From: Treponema sp.
Lineage (GTDB): Bacteria > Spirochaetota > Spirochaetia > Treponematales > Breznakiellaceae
Direction of reading: 5' to 3'
Assembly (NCBI GenBank): GCA_031259215.1
Contig: JAIRLU010000050.1
Location: forward strand, 1 to 36,637
DNA: 36,637 nucleotides
Each line of letters starts with the position of its first letter. Position 1 is the stretch's first letter. The translations under genes were made by a program, and so were the position numbers. Of the stretch, positions 7,494-16,604 are shown in pieces. Below the pieces are notes generated by a model. The model saw only the letters and a program-made list of their open reading frames with translations, ran no database searches and had not been told where the DNA came from.

Positions 7494-8051
7494 ATGTCTG
7501 ATGCACAAGCAACTGAGAATCAAGAAGAAGGCTCTCCAGAGGGAGAGGTATCCTCTAAGAAAAAAGCTGCCGGCTTAATCGCTTTTTTGCCCCATTTGCT
7601 TAAATTTGTAGCGATTGGCCTAGGAGCGTTGATACTGATCGTAACGGTGGTCGTGATTACCTATAATATTCTCAATAAGGGAGGCAGATCTCAGACCGCA
7701 GTTCCGGAAAATTCCCCGTATATTGGGAGTAGGCCCCAGTATTCTATGTTCAGCGCTATCGGCATGATCCGGACCCGGACGAAGGATCCGACTCCCTATG
7801 CAGTGGTGGTAGACATGATTATCGGGTATGATTTAAATAATGCTCAGGCTGCAACCGAATTGACCGGACGGTTGTATGAATTGCGGGATTTTGTACGGAG
7901 TTATTTCGGTAGTAAATATGTGGAAGAACTACAACCTGAAAATGAGGCCCGATTAAAACAGGAGATTATAGAGCTCCTCAATACCCGGGTGCTTAACACC
8001 GCAAAAGTACGGACCATCTTGTTTAACCAGCTTGATGCAATGGAAATGTAG
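7494..8051 (+). CDS. fliL: Flagellar basal body-associated protein FliL
   Basis: FliL forms a ring around stators and supports torque and stator recruitment. The 185-residue protein has a charged cytoplasmic N-tail (about 1-33), one membrane helix (about 35-58) and a periplasmic domain ending in the FliL-type segment ELQPENEARLKQEIIELLNT, then FNQLDAMEM. GTGGAGG precedes ATG 7494. It is located between motB and fliM, as in other treponemes. A 263-bp gap follows. Confidence 0.88.
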   Translation: MSDAQATENQEEGSPEGEVSSKKKAAGLIAFLPHLLKFVAIGLGALILIVTVVVITYNILNKGGRSQTAVPENSPYIGSRPQYSMFSAIGMIRTRTKDPTPYAVVVDMIIGYDLNNAQAATELTGRLYELRDFVRSYFGSKYVEELQPENEARLKQEIIELLNTRVLNTAKVRTILFNQLDAMEM

Positions 8052-8249
8052 GTGTAGGGTTGGAATGAACGTGATGGTCTTGGGACTGGGGTTTCATGGA
8101 CGTTTTGAACGGTTCAGGGCCTGAGATGATTTTGGGGTAGAGCGGTACCTAAAAGGGCGAAGTGCACCAAATTTCCGAGGATAGATACGAGTCCGTGTGG
8201 TCCAGGGAGAAAAGCGTAACCCTGTAGTATGATGGGTTCATTAAGATAA

Positions 8250-8279
8250 TCGAATGTGGGTAACTTGGGTACCATTCGA
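8250..8279. other. Hairpin in the fliL-fliM gap
   Basis: TCGAATG (8250-8256) pairs with CATTCGA (8273-8279), with additional pairing possible inside (GGTAAC/GGTACC region). No T-run follows, so it is not an obvious terminator. I see no ORF and no clear promoter in the rest of the 8052-8314 gap. Confidence 0.45.
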
Positions 8280-8314
8280 TTGCATTTTCATAATAGATGG
8301 TTTAGGATACGGGT

Positions 8315-9346
8315 ATGACTGAAGTTCTTTCTCAAAATGAAATAGATCAGTTGTTAAGCGCTATTAATGCCGGAGATACGGAGACCGAAGATTTCAAGCC
8401 GGCGGCAGATATCCGTAAAATAAAGATCTATGATTTTAAGCGGCCTGATAAATTCTCCAAAGAACAGATCCGAACCGTTTCGATTATGCATGAAACCTTT
8501 GCGCGGCTCACCACGACCGCTCTTTCGGCGAATCTGCGGAGTATGGTCCACGTCCATGTGGCCTCGGTGGATCAGCTCACCTATGAAGAATTTATCCGGT
8601 CTATTCCGACTCCCACGACCCTGGCAATTATCAATATGGATCCCTTAAAAGGGAACGCCATTTTGGAAATTGATCCGGCCATCACCTTTTCTATTATTGA
8701 CCGTCTCTTTGGCGGTACGGGGGAGGGTACCAAGATCCAGCACGAGCTTACTGATATTGAGACCTCGGTCATGGAAGGGATTATCGTCCGGATCTTGGGA
8801 AATATGCGGGAGGCCTGGACCACGGTAATAGACCTGCGGCCTCGACTCGGCCAGATCGACACTAACCCTCAGTTTGCCCAGATTGTACCTCCTACGGAAA
8901 TGGTGGTCCTGGTTACCCTGGAGACCAAGGTGGGAGAGGTAGAGGGTATGATGAATTTCTGTATCCCCTATCTGACCATTGAACCGATAATTGGTAAACT
9001 TTCGGCTCAGTTCTGGTATTCCTCAGTACGCCGAGGGACCACCACAGAAAATTTGAATATACTCAAGGAAAAGTTAGCAAGTGTCGATGTTAATGTAGTA
9101 GCTGAAATAGGGACGATTCAGATAGCGGTACGGGATGTATTGGATCTCCGGGCAGGGGATGTGATCTGCTTATATAATACGAAAGTGGGAGATCCTTATT
9201 CCCTTAATATCGGCAACAAAAAGAAATTTCTCTGTCGGCCGGGGATTATTGGAAAAAAAATGGCGGTCCAGGTTATTAAAAAAATTGCAGAAATAAAACA
9301 AGAAGATTTTATAGAGATTGCATCTGATGGGGAGGAAACGCTATGA
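8315..9346 (+). CDS. fliM: Flagellar motor switch protein FliM
   Basis: FliM is the C-ring protein that binds phosphorylated CheY and sets the direction of rotation. The 343-residue protein begins with the CheY-binding peptide (LSQNEIDQLLSAI, residues 5-17), followed by the CheC-like middle domain (about 45-230, with GGTGEGT and LTDIETSVMEGI) and a C-terminal SpoA/FliN-like domain (about 255-335). Its stop overlaps the fliY start by 4 bp (ATGA), indicating translational coupling. Confidence 0.97.
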   Translation: MTEVLSQNEIDQLLSAINAGDTETEDFKPAADIRKIKIYDFKRPDKFSKEQIRTVSIMHETFARLTTTALSANLRSMVHVHVASVDQLTYEEFIRSIPTPTTLAIINMDPLKGNAILEIDPAITFSIIDRLFGGTGEGTKIQHELTDIETSVMEGIIVRILGNMREAWTTVIDLRPRLGQIDTNPQFAQIVPPTEMVVLVTLETKVGEVEGMMNFCIPYLTIEPIIGKLSAQFWYSSVRRGTTTENLNILKEKLASVDVNVVAEIGTIQIAVRDVLDLRAGDVICLYNTKVGDPYSLNIGNKKKFLCRPGIIGKKMAVQVIKKIAEIKQEDFIEIASDGEETL

Positions 9347-10392
9347 GTGACGGTACACTTTCGCAAGCTGAACTTGATGCACTATTGGCTGGAACAGGAG
9401 AGAGTCCTGTAGCAGTTGCAGGAGGTAACGACCATGAACGGCAGCTTTTGCAAGATTTTCTCGTTTCCTCAGCGGATAGCCTGAGTGCTAATTTTTCACA
9501 ATTAACCGCTACCGAAGTTTCGCTCAAAGGGCCGGAGGTATCCTTCACCAATCAGGATGCTTTGCTTGAACAGCTTCCCGATATGGTTACCATGGTTAAA
9601 GCGGATTTTAATGCTGGTTTTCCGGGTGAACACCTGTTTATGATGGGAGAGGCCACGGCCAAGGCTATTGCTGCCCGTATGACCCAGGAAGAGGATATTC
9701 AGATGGACGCTATGGCCCTTTCGGTCATTGGGGAGCTGGTGTCCAACCTGGTGGGAACCCAAATTACCGCCCTGACCAAACAGACCGGTAATAAGTCCAT
9801 TGCCTCGGTTTCTCCTGAGGCAAGTAATGTGCCTAAAGCGGTAGTTGCGTTACCAGGAGGTGATTTTTCCGCTGCTCTCTATCAACTTGATCTCGGAGAT
9901 GGAAATACGCAACAGTTCTGGGAAATATACAGTTCTAGGGTATCGGAGAGTATTGCTCGTTCCTTGGATAAGGATACCGTTTCGACTGCTGGATCTTCGC
10001 CGCCTCCGAGGAACAGTACTATGTCTGCTAGAGGAGGAGGTATGTCAGGTATAGGTAATAGTGGAATGACAGGGCAGCCGGCACAGGTACAATCAGTACA
10101 GTTTCCTGGCCTTACCCCTCATCCAATGGCTCAAGAGCAGGGAAATATCGGTCTTATCATGGATGTTTTCATGGAAATGACCGTGGAATTGGGTCGTACC
10201 AAGAAACTTATCAAGGAAATTTTGGGAATGGGGGAAGGTACTATCATTGAGTTGGATAAACTTGCTGGTGAACCGGTGGATATTTTAGTGAATCATAAAC
10301 TTATCGCGAAAGGTGAAGTGGTAGTTATTGATGAAAATTTTGGTGTTCGGGTTACCGAAATTGTTTCTCCTATGGAACGTATGCAGGATTGA
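9343..10392 (+). CDS. fliY: Flagellar motor switch protein FliY (FliN-type)
   Basis: The 349-residue protein has a FliM-like N-terminal peptide (LSQAELDALLAGTGE), a CheC-like phosphatase-type middle region (about 25-200) and a C-terminal FliN domain (about 265-345, FMEMTVELGRTKKLIKEIL). This layout defines FliY, the long FliN variant of spirochaetes and Gram-positives. A flexible S/G/P/M-rich linker (about 215-260) joins the last two parts. It overlaps fliM by 4 bp. Confidence 0.93.
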   Translation: MSDGTLSQAELDALLAGTGESPVAVAGGNDHERQLLQDFLVSSADSLSANFSQLTATEVSLKGPEVSFTNQDALLEQLPDMVTMVKADFNAGFPGEHLFMMGEATAKAIAARMTQEEDIQMDAMALSVIGELVSNLVGTQITALTKQTGNKSIASVSPEASNVPKAVVALPGGDFSAALYQLDLGDGNTQQFWEIYSSRVSESIARSLDKDTVSTAGSSPPPRNSTMSARGGGMSGIGNSGMTGQPAQVQSVQFPGLTPHPMAQEQGNIGLIMDVFMEMTVELGRTKKLIKEILGMGEGTIIELDKLAGEPVDILVNHKLIAKGEVVVIDENFGVRVTEIVSPMERMQD

Positions 10393-10399
10393 GCTGGTT

Positions 10400-10422
10400 T
10401 GAAACAGGGCGGCTTTGTTTCA
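10400..10422. other. TGAAACA/TGTTTCA hairpin after fliY
   Basis: TGAAACA (10400-10406) pairs with TGTTTCA (10416-10422) eight bases after the fliY stop. The words repeat those of the hairpins after flbB and motB, but with the arm order reversed. The remaining gap to 10590 shows no ORF and no convincing promoter. Confidence 0.4.
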
Positions 10423-10590
10423 TCAAGCGGCGGCAGTCCTGCCCTAGTGATGGGTACAGGAAATGTACTTTTTCCATGGGGGGTAGCTGTGGAGCGGGGG
10501 TAGGTGTTTGTTATGAGATAATATGAGTACGGTATTCACCTCGCAAACCGGTATGTAGGCTGGAGCATAGTTTTTTGTAGTTCAGTTATT

Positions 10591-11241
10591 GTGGAGGGGA
10601 AAAAACTGGGATCCTTTCGTATAATCATCGTCATCATGGTACTTATCAGTAGTCTCGGGACAGGGAGTACTGAATTATCCGCACAAACTTCGGACACCCC
10701 CTCGGGAACAGGGGAACAGACCGATCCGCAAGGGGTTTCGGTTCGTTCGGGAGAGCAGGCAATCCCCTTAGGAGCCGCCCCCGCAGTGGATATCCCTTCT
10801 AATCAAGGGGCGGTTTCTTTTTTTATGATCCTTCGGATGATCCTGGTGCTTGCTTTGGCGGCGGGGGCGATTTATGGGGTGGTGTTTTTTCTAAAACGGA
10901 TTTCCCGTCCTCCTGATCAGAAAGATCCCTATCTCAAGGTATTAGCAGGGGTCCATCTCGGGTCCAATCGCTTTGTTCATGCGGTATCTCTGGGTTCTCA
11001 AGCCTGGCTTGTAGGAGCTAGTGAGGGGGGGGTCTCCCTCATAGCGGAGATAGCCGATAGGGAAACCATAGATGCCATGCTTCTGGATGCGTCCCGGAAG
11101 CACGCCGAACCTGGGGAAGGGAAATTGCTTGATTTTTCACAACTGCTTCGTCGTTTGGGAGGAGAAGCAGGGTTGGACCCTCAAACCAAACTCAAGGCAG
11201 AAAATGTCCGTAAACGGCGGGAACGCTTGAGGGGGCTCTAG
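10591..11241 (+). CDS. fliO: Flagellar biosynthesis protein FliO
   Basis: FliO helps assemble the FliP ring of the export gate. The protein has about 216 residues: an N-terminal signal-like helix (about 8-30, ending near ELSAQ), a periplasmic linker, a membrane helix (about 70-95: MILRMILVLALAAGAIYGVVFF) and a cytoplasmic FliO domain (about 98-150, VLAGVHLGSNRFVHAVSLG). GTG 10591 lacks a good upstream ribosome site, and the GGAGGGG lies inside the first codons, so the true start may be slightly downstream (for instance ATG 10636). Directly abuts fliP. Confidence 0.85.
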   Translation: MEGKKLGSFRIIIVIMVLISSLGTGSTELSAQTSDTPSGTGEQTDPQGVSVRSGEQAIPLGAAPAVDIPSNQGAVSFFMILRMILVLALAAGAIYGVVFFLKRISRPPDQKDPYLKVLAGVHLGSNRFVHAVSLGSQAWLVGASEGGVSLIAEIADRETIDAMLLDASRKHAEPGEGKLLDFSQLLRRLGGEAGLDPQTKLKAENVRKRRERLRGL

Positions 11242-12066
11242 GTGTATCGGGGTAAGGTCGTGGTAGGGTGTTTAGGTCTCTTGTGTATCCTGGGGATGGT
11301 GAGGGCACCTACGGTACATGCCCAAACGTTTCCAGATATGGGGACTTCGGGAACCGTAAGTATCCCGGCTCCTCCTACAAATCCGGTGATTCCCTTCATT
11401 GATCTCTCGATCCGGAGCCCTGAAACCGGGCAGGAAGTGGCCTTTTCGCTCCAACTGCTCCTGCTTATTACGGTTCTTTCCCTGGCTCCCAGCATCATCA
11501 TCCTGATGACCAGTTTCCTGCGGATTTCTATAGTCTTGGATTTTATCAAACGGGCCTTATCACTCCAACAGGTTCCTCCGAATCAGGTAATCTTGGGGAT
11601 ATCCCTGTTTTTAACGATTTTCATCATGTGGCCCACCTTTGAAACCATCTACGAGGACGCGGTGCAGCCCCTGGCAGGGGGAACCATTTCAGTGGAGCAA
11701 GCCTATCGAGCCGCTGAAGGGCCGCTGCGGCTCTTTATGTACAATCAAATGCGGAATCATCCCGATAATATCAGACTGTTCATGGCCATGCGGGGTCTAG
11801 AACGGCCGGAAACCTTGGCGGACGTGCCTACCTATGTGCTGATTCCGGCTTTTATCTTGAATGAATTAACGGTGGCCTTCAAAATAGGGATACTGCTCTT
11901 TATCCCCTTTATTGTGATCGATATGGTGGTGGCCAGTGCCCTCATGTCCATGGGGATGATCATGCTGCCTCCCGTGATGATTTCCATGCCCTTTAAGCTC
12001 ATCCTGTTCATTCTCGTGGATGGGTGGGGACTCTTGACGGATCAACTGGTCCGTTCTTTTGTATAG
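11242..12066 (+). CDS. fliP: Flagellar export gate protein FliP
   Basis: FliP forms the pentameric core of the type III export gate. The 274-residue protein has a cleavable signal peptide (to about residue 28, VHAQ), then the FliP signature LAPSIIILMTSFLRISIVL and LSLQQVPPNQVILGISLFLT, and closes with membrane helices holding IDMVVASALMSMGMIMLPP. It starts at GTG 11242 directly after the fliO stop, six bases past GAGGGGG. Confidence 0.97.
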   Translation: MYRGKVVVGCLGLLCILGMVRAPTVHAQTFPDMGTSGTVSIPAPPTNPVIPFIDLSIRSPETGQEVAFSLQLLLLITVLSLAPSIIILMTSFLRISIVLDFIKRALSLQQVPPNQVILGISLFLTIFIMWPTFETIYEDAVQPLAGGTISVEQAYRAAEGPLRLFMYNQMRNHPDNIRLFMAMRGLERPETLADVPTYVLIPAFILNELTVAFKIGILLFIPFIVIDMVVASALMSMGMIMLPPVMISMPFKLILFILVDGWGLLTDQLVRSFV

Positions 12067-12075
12067 GAAGTAGGG

Positions 12076-12345
12076 ATGAGTATCGGTGAAATAACGACCC
12101 TCTTGCGAGGAGGTATCCTGGAAGTCATCTTGTTGGCGGCTCCCTTGCTCTTTTCCGCGTTGGTGGTGGGCCTGGTCGTGGCCATACTCCAGGCTACTAC
12201 CTCGATCCAGGAACAGACCCTTACCTTTGTCCCGAAAATTATCGCTATTCTGCTGGTGCTGGCGTTTTTGGGAGGATGGATGTTTTCTTCTTTGGAGGAT
12301 TATACGATCCGGTTATTCCGGATGATTCCAGACATGGCCCGGTAA
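12076..12345 (+). CDS. fliQ: Flagellar export gate protein FliQ
   Basis: FliQ is the small gate component: 89 residues with two membrane helices (about 15-38 and 50-72). The conserved segment VAILQATTSIQEQTLTFVPKI between the helices is typical. It lies between fliP and fliR in the canonical order, 9 bp after fliP. Confidence 0.96.
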   Translation: MSIGEITTLLRGGILEVILLAAPLLFSALVVGLVVAILQATTSIQEQTLTFVPKIIAILLVLAFLGGWMFSSLEDYTIRLFRMIPDMAR

Positions 12346-12400
12346 TGACGCAGCCTGGAATGTAGACAAGGGTGAAAAAAAAGTAAAAAATGGAAAAACT

Positions 12401-13228
12401 ATGATTGAAGCGTTGCTGATGCAGGGACCTGTTTTTATACTGATCGCAGTCAGGGCCCTGGCCATGATTGAAACGGCCCCGCTCCTGTCCTCTTCTGCGA
12501 TTCCCCAGGTGGCAAAGCTTGCCTTAGCCGGCTTCGCTGCCTATGCAGCTTTCCCTGTAGCCGAGGATACCCTAGGGGCGGTGGTGTTAAGCGGGGATAT
12601 AGGCCCCTATAGCCTGAGCTTTTTACTTCTGGTGATAGGAGAAGGAATTATCGGCCTCATCATGGGTTTTTTTCTTACCATTATATTTTCAGCCTTTGCC
12701 ACGGCGGGGCAGTTCTTCTCCCTGCAGATGGGCTTTGGGGCTTCAGAAACCTTCGATCCCCTGGCCCAGGTAGAAAATCCTCTCATGGGCCAATACCTCA
12801 ATTTGGTGGCCATGTTGGTTTTCCTTTCTATGGGGGGCTTTAGGGCGCTCTTTCTCGAAGGGTTTTGGCATTCTCTACAATCCATCAGTATCATACACCT
12901 CATAGAAGGGAGGGACGCGGTGATTCGTATGGTCCTTTCAGGACTCTCTCAGTTGTTTCTGGATGCCATCATCATTTCCATGCCTATTCTCGGTACCCTT
13001 TTTTTGACGTCCCTCTCCACAGGGCTGATTTCCAAAGCTGCCCCGCAGGTCAATATTCTCTCGGAAGGGTTTCCTATATCCATCACCGTAGCCTTTGTGC
13101 TCATCTTTGCCACCTTGCCCTTCATGGTGGAAGCCTTTAGCCGGGTGGTGGATGCCGGTTTCCAGACCCTGGAAACCCTCTATGGCCGGATCGGGCTGCA
13201 AATCAGTACCTTGGGGGAGACCCCATGA
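12401..13228 (+). CDS. fliR: Flagellar export gate protein FliR
   Basis: FliR caps the FliP5 ring of the export gate. The 275-residue protein is mostly membrane helices; the motifs GFFLTIIFSAFATAGQFFSLQ and FDPLAQVENPLMGQ fit the family. The ribosome site is weak. The stop overlaps the flhB start by 4 bp (ATGA). In some clostridia fliR and flhB are fused; here they are separate but coupled. Confidence 0.95.
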   Translation: MIEALLMQGPVFILIAVRALAMIETAPLLSSSAIPQVAKLALAGFAAYAAFPVAEDTLGAVVLSGDIGPYSLSFLLLVIGEGIIGLIMGFFLTIIFSAFATAGQFFSLQMGFGASETFDPLAQVENPLMGQYLNLVAMLVFLSMGGFRALFLEGFWHSLQSISIIHLIEGRDAVIRMVLSGLSQLFLDAIIISMPILGTLFLTSLSTGLISKAAPQVNILSEGFPISITVAFVLIFATLPFMVEAFSRVVDAGFQTLETLYGRIGLQISTLGETP

Positions 13229-14403
13229 ATAAGCCGTCAATTCCAGCCTGGAGCGTCCATCGGTTTTATGATACCCCATCCGCGTTACGAATCGCCGCGG
13301 CCATGGATCTCCAATGGTTTGCTGCGGAAGATGAAGGCCGGACCGAAGAACCTTCGGAATATAAGATCCGGAGAACCCGGGAAGAGGAAGGGAGGGTTGC
13401 CAAAAGTCAGGAACTCATCAGCGCTCTGGGGCTTCTCTTACCCGCGCTGGGCATCCTCTTTTTGGCGCCTTTCATGTTGCGGACCTGTGTGGAGATGGTT
13501 CGGTTTTTTCTGCTCCGGGTAACCACCCTGGACCCTGCCCAGAATAGGATCATCTTAGGCTTGGTGTTTTCTTATTATATTCGGCTGAGCCTCCCTATCC
13601 TGGCCATAGCCCTGGGGGCGGCGCTCTTTTCCAATCTGGTACAGACGGGTTTACTCTTTACCACCAAACCCTTGATGCCCAATTTTTCCAAGATCCTCCC
13701 CCATTTTGGGCGTTATTTCCAGAAAACTCTTTTTTCTGTAGAAGGGCTATTTAATTTTTTTAAGTCCACTATTAAAATGGTAATTATCGGGGGAGTGGCC
13801 TTTTTCCTTATCCGCTCCCGGATAGCAGAGCTAGCAAATCTGCAAACCGCGAGTTTGTGGTTGGGGATACAGACGGTGGCTTCCTTGGCCGTACAAATGC
13901 TCATCATCTCGGCGTTGCTCTTGTTACTGCTTGCTATTCCGGATTATATGTTCCAGCGTTGGCAGTACCGGGAATCCCTCAAGATGACCAAACAAGAAGT
14001 CAAGGAAGAACACAAGATGTATGAGGGAGATCCGTTAATCAAGTCCCGGCTCCGCAGCCGTATGCGGGAGCTTTTGAGTCAGAATATGGCTATCAATGTG
14101 CCTAAGGCGGATGTGGTTATTACCAATCCTACCCATGTGGCGGTGGCTTTGGAGTATAATCGGACCAATATGGCCGCTCCCCAAGTTACTGCTAAAGGTG
14201 AAGACGAAATGGCCTTCAGGATCCGCCGTATTGCCCAGGATCATGGGGTGCCCCTGGTGGAGAACAAGCCCCTGGCCCGGGCGCTCTATGCGGAGACCAA
14301 AGTCGGGGATATGGTACCAGAAGCCTATTGGGAAATTGTGGCGGTGGTATTGAGTAAAGTGATGAAAATTAACGAAGAACGCCGGCGAACCCAGCGCGTA
14401 TGA
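13225..14403 (+). CDS. flhB: Flagellar export switch protein FlhB
   Basis: FlhB regulates export and switches substrate specificity after self-cleavage. The 392-residue protein has an unusual N-terminal extension (residues 1-26) before the familiar MDLQWFAAEDEGRTEEPSEYK start; ATG 13303 is an alternative start, but ATG 13225 is coupled to the fliR stop. Four membrane helices follow, then the cytoplasmic domain with the autocleavage site NPTH at 301-304. FliK upstream is its switch partner. Confidence 0.96.
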   Translation: MNKPSIPAWSVHRFYDTPSALRIAAAMDLQWFAAEDEGRTEEPSEYKIRRTREEEGRVAKSQELISALGLLLPALGILFLAPFMLRTCVEMVRFFLLRVTTLDPAQNRIILGLVFSYYIRLSLPILAIALGAALFSNLVQTGLLFTTKPLMPNFSKILPHFGRYFQKTLFSVEGLFNFFKSTIKMVIIGGVAFFLIRSRIAELANLQTASLWLGIQTVASLAVQMLIISALLLLLLAIPDYMFQRWQYRESLKMTKQEVKEEHKMYEGDPLIKSRLRSRMRELLSQNMAINVPKADVVITNPTHVAVALEYNRTNMAAPQVTAKGEDEMAFRIRRIAQDHGVPLVENKPLARALYAETKVGDMVPEAYWEIVAVVLSKVMKINEERRRTQRV

Positions 14404-14470
14404 GCCGGTTCTCCGTCCTTTCTGAGGGAAGGGTTATGGCGATTGATTGAGAAGGAGTGCTAGATACAGT

Positions 14471-16588
14471 ATGGCCAATGGGTTACATGCGAATAATACA
14501 GCCAAGTCGGGTAATTTTATAGAGGAGTCCCGGGATATGTTCATTGCTATCGGTGCGGTGGTAGTGGTGATCATGATCATCGTACCCCTGCCCACGATCT
14601 TACTGGATACCCTCATGGCCATGAACCTGGTGTTCTCCCTGTTCATCCTCCTTATCGTGCTGTATACCAAGAAGGCCACGGACTTCAATGTGTTCCCCAC
14701 GGTCCTCTTGATTGTTACGGTCTTCGGCCTGGCCCTGAATATTTCTTCCACCCGGCTCATCCTCACCTTGGGATCGCGCTTTGACGGCCGGATGATCCGG
14801 GCCTTCTCTACCTTTGTGGTGGGTTCCGGGGGGACCGATGGCCTGGTGGTGGGGTTCATTATCTTCATCGCCATCATTGCGGTCCAGGTAGTGGTCATCA
14901 CCAAAGGCTCCACCCGGATATGCGAAGTGGCGGCCCGGTTCGCCTTAGACGCCCTGCCGGGCAAGCAAATGGCTATTGACGGCCTCTATAGTTCCGGGGC
15001 TATTACCGAGGAAGAGTCCCGTGTTCGGAAACAGGAACTACAGAAGGAAGTGGATTTTTATGGTGCCATGGATGGTTCCAGTAAATTCGTGTCCGGCAAT
15101 GTGAAAGTCGGGATATTCATAACCGCCATCAATATTCTAGGGGGGATCATCATTGGTGCAGCCTTCCATGGAGAACCCTTGAGCGCCGCCCTAGGCACCT
15201 ACATTGCCTTTTCCGTGGGGGACGGCCTCCTCTCGCAGTTTCCGGCGCTTCTTGTTTCTACGGCCACGGGTATCGCGGTTACCCGTTCCGCTTCCAACGG
15301 TACCTTCGCTGAAGATATTTCCACTCAATTTACCCGGGATGCTCGGATTTATTGGATCGGCGCCTTAGTACTCCTGGGGTTTGCCCTGCTTCCGGGTTTT
15401 CCCTGGTATGTGCTCATTCCTATGGCGGTGGCGTTAGGATTTTTCGCCTTTAATTTAGGGCAAGCCCAGCAGCAAAAGGCGCATTTTAATGCCATGATGA
15501 GCAAAACTGCGGATCCCCAGAAGCCCCAGGGGGGTACTATAGGAGAACTCTCTCCGGTAGTACCTCTGGACACCTTATCCCTTGAATTAGGCTACGGCCT
15601 CGTCCCTTTGGTGGATAAGGATAAAGGGGCGGAGCTCTTAGAGCGGGTTCAGGGGATTCGGAAACAAGCCGGCTTAGAGCTGGGACTGGTTATACCCAAG
15701 ATCCGGATCATTGATAATATGTTGCTTGAACCTTCGGAATATTGTTTCAAAATTCGAGGCGTCGATACAGGCCGGGGTAAGATCCGGATGGGCTACTATC
15801 TTTGTATGAATCCCGGGAACATCCGGGAAGAGATACCCGGTGAGCAAACCCGAGAGCCGGTTTTCGGCCTTCCCGCACTGTGGATAAGCGATGACAAGCG
15901 GGATGCCGCTGAACGGGCTGGGTACACGGTGGTAGATCCTCCCTCCATGATCGCCACCCATTTGACGGAGATCATCCGGCGTCATGCCGCGGAAATACTG
16001 GGCCGGCAGGAAACCCAGGCTATTCTGGATACCTTGCGGAGAGATTACCCCGCGCTGGTAGAGGAGGCTCAGAGCCAAAAGGCCTTGAATGTCGGTGAAA
16101 TCCAAAAGGTCCTTCAAGGGCTGCTCAAAGAACAGGTTTCCATTCGTAACATGGTAACGATTTTGGAAGCCTTAGCGGATTTTGCCCCGGTAACCCGGGA
16201 TACCCGGTTCCTTACGGAAAAGGCCCGGCAGGCTCTGGGGAGGCAGATCTGCCATCGCTATGCGGATGATCGCCTGGTGCTCCATGTGCTCACCTTGGAT
16301 CCTGCTTTGGAACAGAAGATCATCGACAGTCGAGTGGAAACCAGTTCCGGGATCGTATCCGCCCTGGACCCGGCAGTGCAAAACACCTGGATCAAGGCCC
16401 TGACCCGGTCAATCGCGGCGGTACAAGAACATGGGTGGTACCCGATTATTGTCTGTTCAGAGTCTGCCCGATACTTGGTGAAGTCTTCCTCCGACCGGGA
16501 TATCCCGGACTTGGTGGTTCTTTCAGTGCCGGAGATCGTAGCGGATGTTACCTTAGAATCGGTAGGGGTCATACGGTTGGATCATTAA
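14471..16588 (+). CDS. flhA: Flagellar export gate protein FlhA
   Basis: FlhA forms the nonameric export ring and is the docking platform for chaperone-substrate complexes. The protein has about 705 residues: eight membrane helices in the first ~340, with the FHIPEP signature region (ICEVAARFALDALPGKQMAID), and a large cytoplasmic domain (about 360-705). The ORF track uses TTG 14447; ATG 14471 gives the family's normal N-terminus, though GAAGGAG lies a rather long 13 nt upstream. Followed by flhF after 16 bp. Confidence 0.96.
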   Translation: MANGLHANNTAKSGNFIEESRDMFIAIGAVVVVIMIIVPLPTILLDTLMAMNLVFSLFILLIVLYTKKATDFNVFPTVLLIVTVFGLALNISSTRLILTLGSRFDGRMIRAFSTFVVGSGGTDGLVVGFIIFIAIIAVQVVVITKGSTRICEVAARFALDALPGKQMAIDGLYSSGAITEEESRVRKQELQKEVDFYGAMDGSSKFVSGNVKVGIFITAINILGGIIIGAAFHGEPLSAALGTYIAFSVGDGLLSQFPALLVSTATGIAVTRSASNGTFAEDISTQFTRDARIYWIGALVLLGFALLPGFPWYVLIPMAVALGFFAFNLGQAQQQKAHFNAMMSKTADPQKPQGGTIGELSPVVPLDTLSLELGYGLVPLVDKDKGAELLERVQGIRKQAGLELGLVIPKIRIIDNMLLEPSEYCFKIRGVDTGRGKIRMGYYLCMNPGNIREEIPGEQTREPVFGLPALWISDDKRDAAERAGYTVVDPPSMIATHLTEIIRRHAAEILGRQETQAILDTLRRDYPALVEEAQSQKALNVGEIQKVLQGLLKEQVSIRNMVTILEALADFAPVTRDTRFLTEKARQALGRQICHRYADDRLVLHVLTLDPALEQKIIDSRVETSSGIVSALDPAVQNTWIKALTRSIAAVQEHGWYPIIVCSESARYLVKSSSDRDIPDLVVLSVPEIVADVTLESVGVIRLDH

Positions 16589-16604
16589 GGAGTACGCATA
16601 ACAA

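Noticed and set aside
14434-14964. 176-aa ORF antisense to flhA
   Set aside because: Basic, T/R/M-rich product with no domain pattern, lying entirely opposite the conserved membrane part of flhA; a frame shadow.
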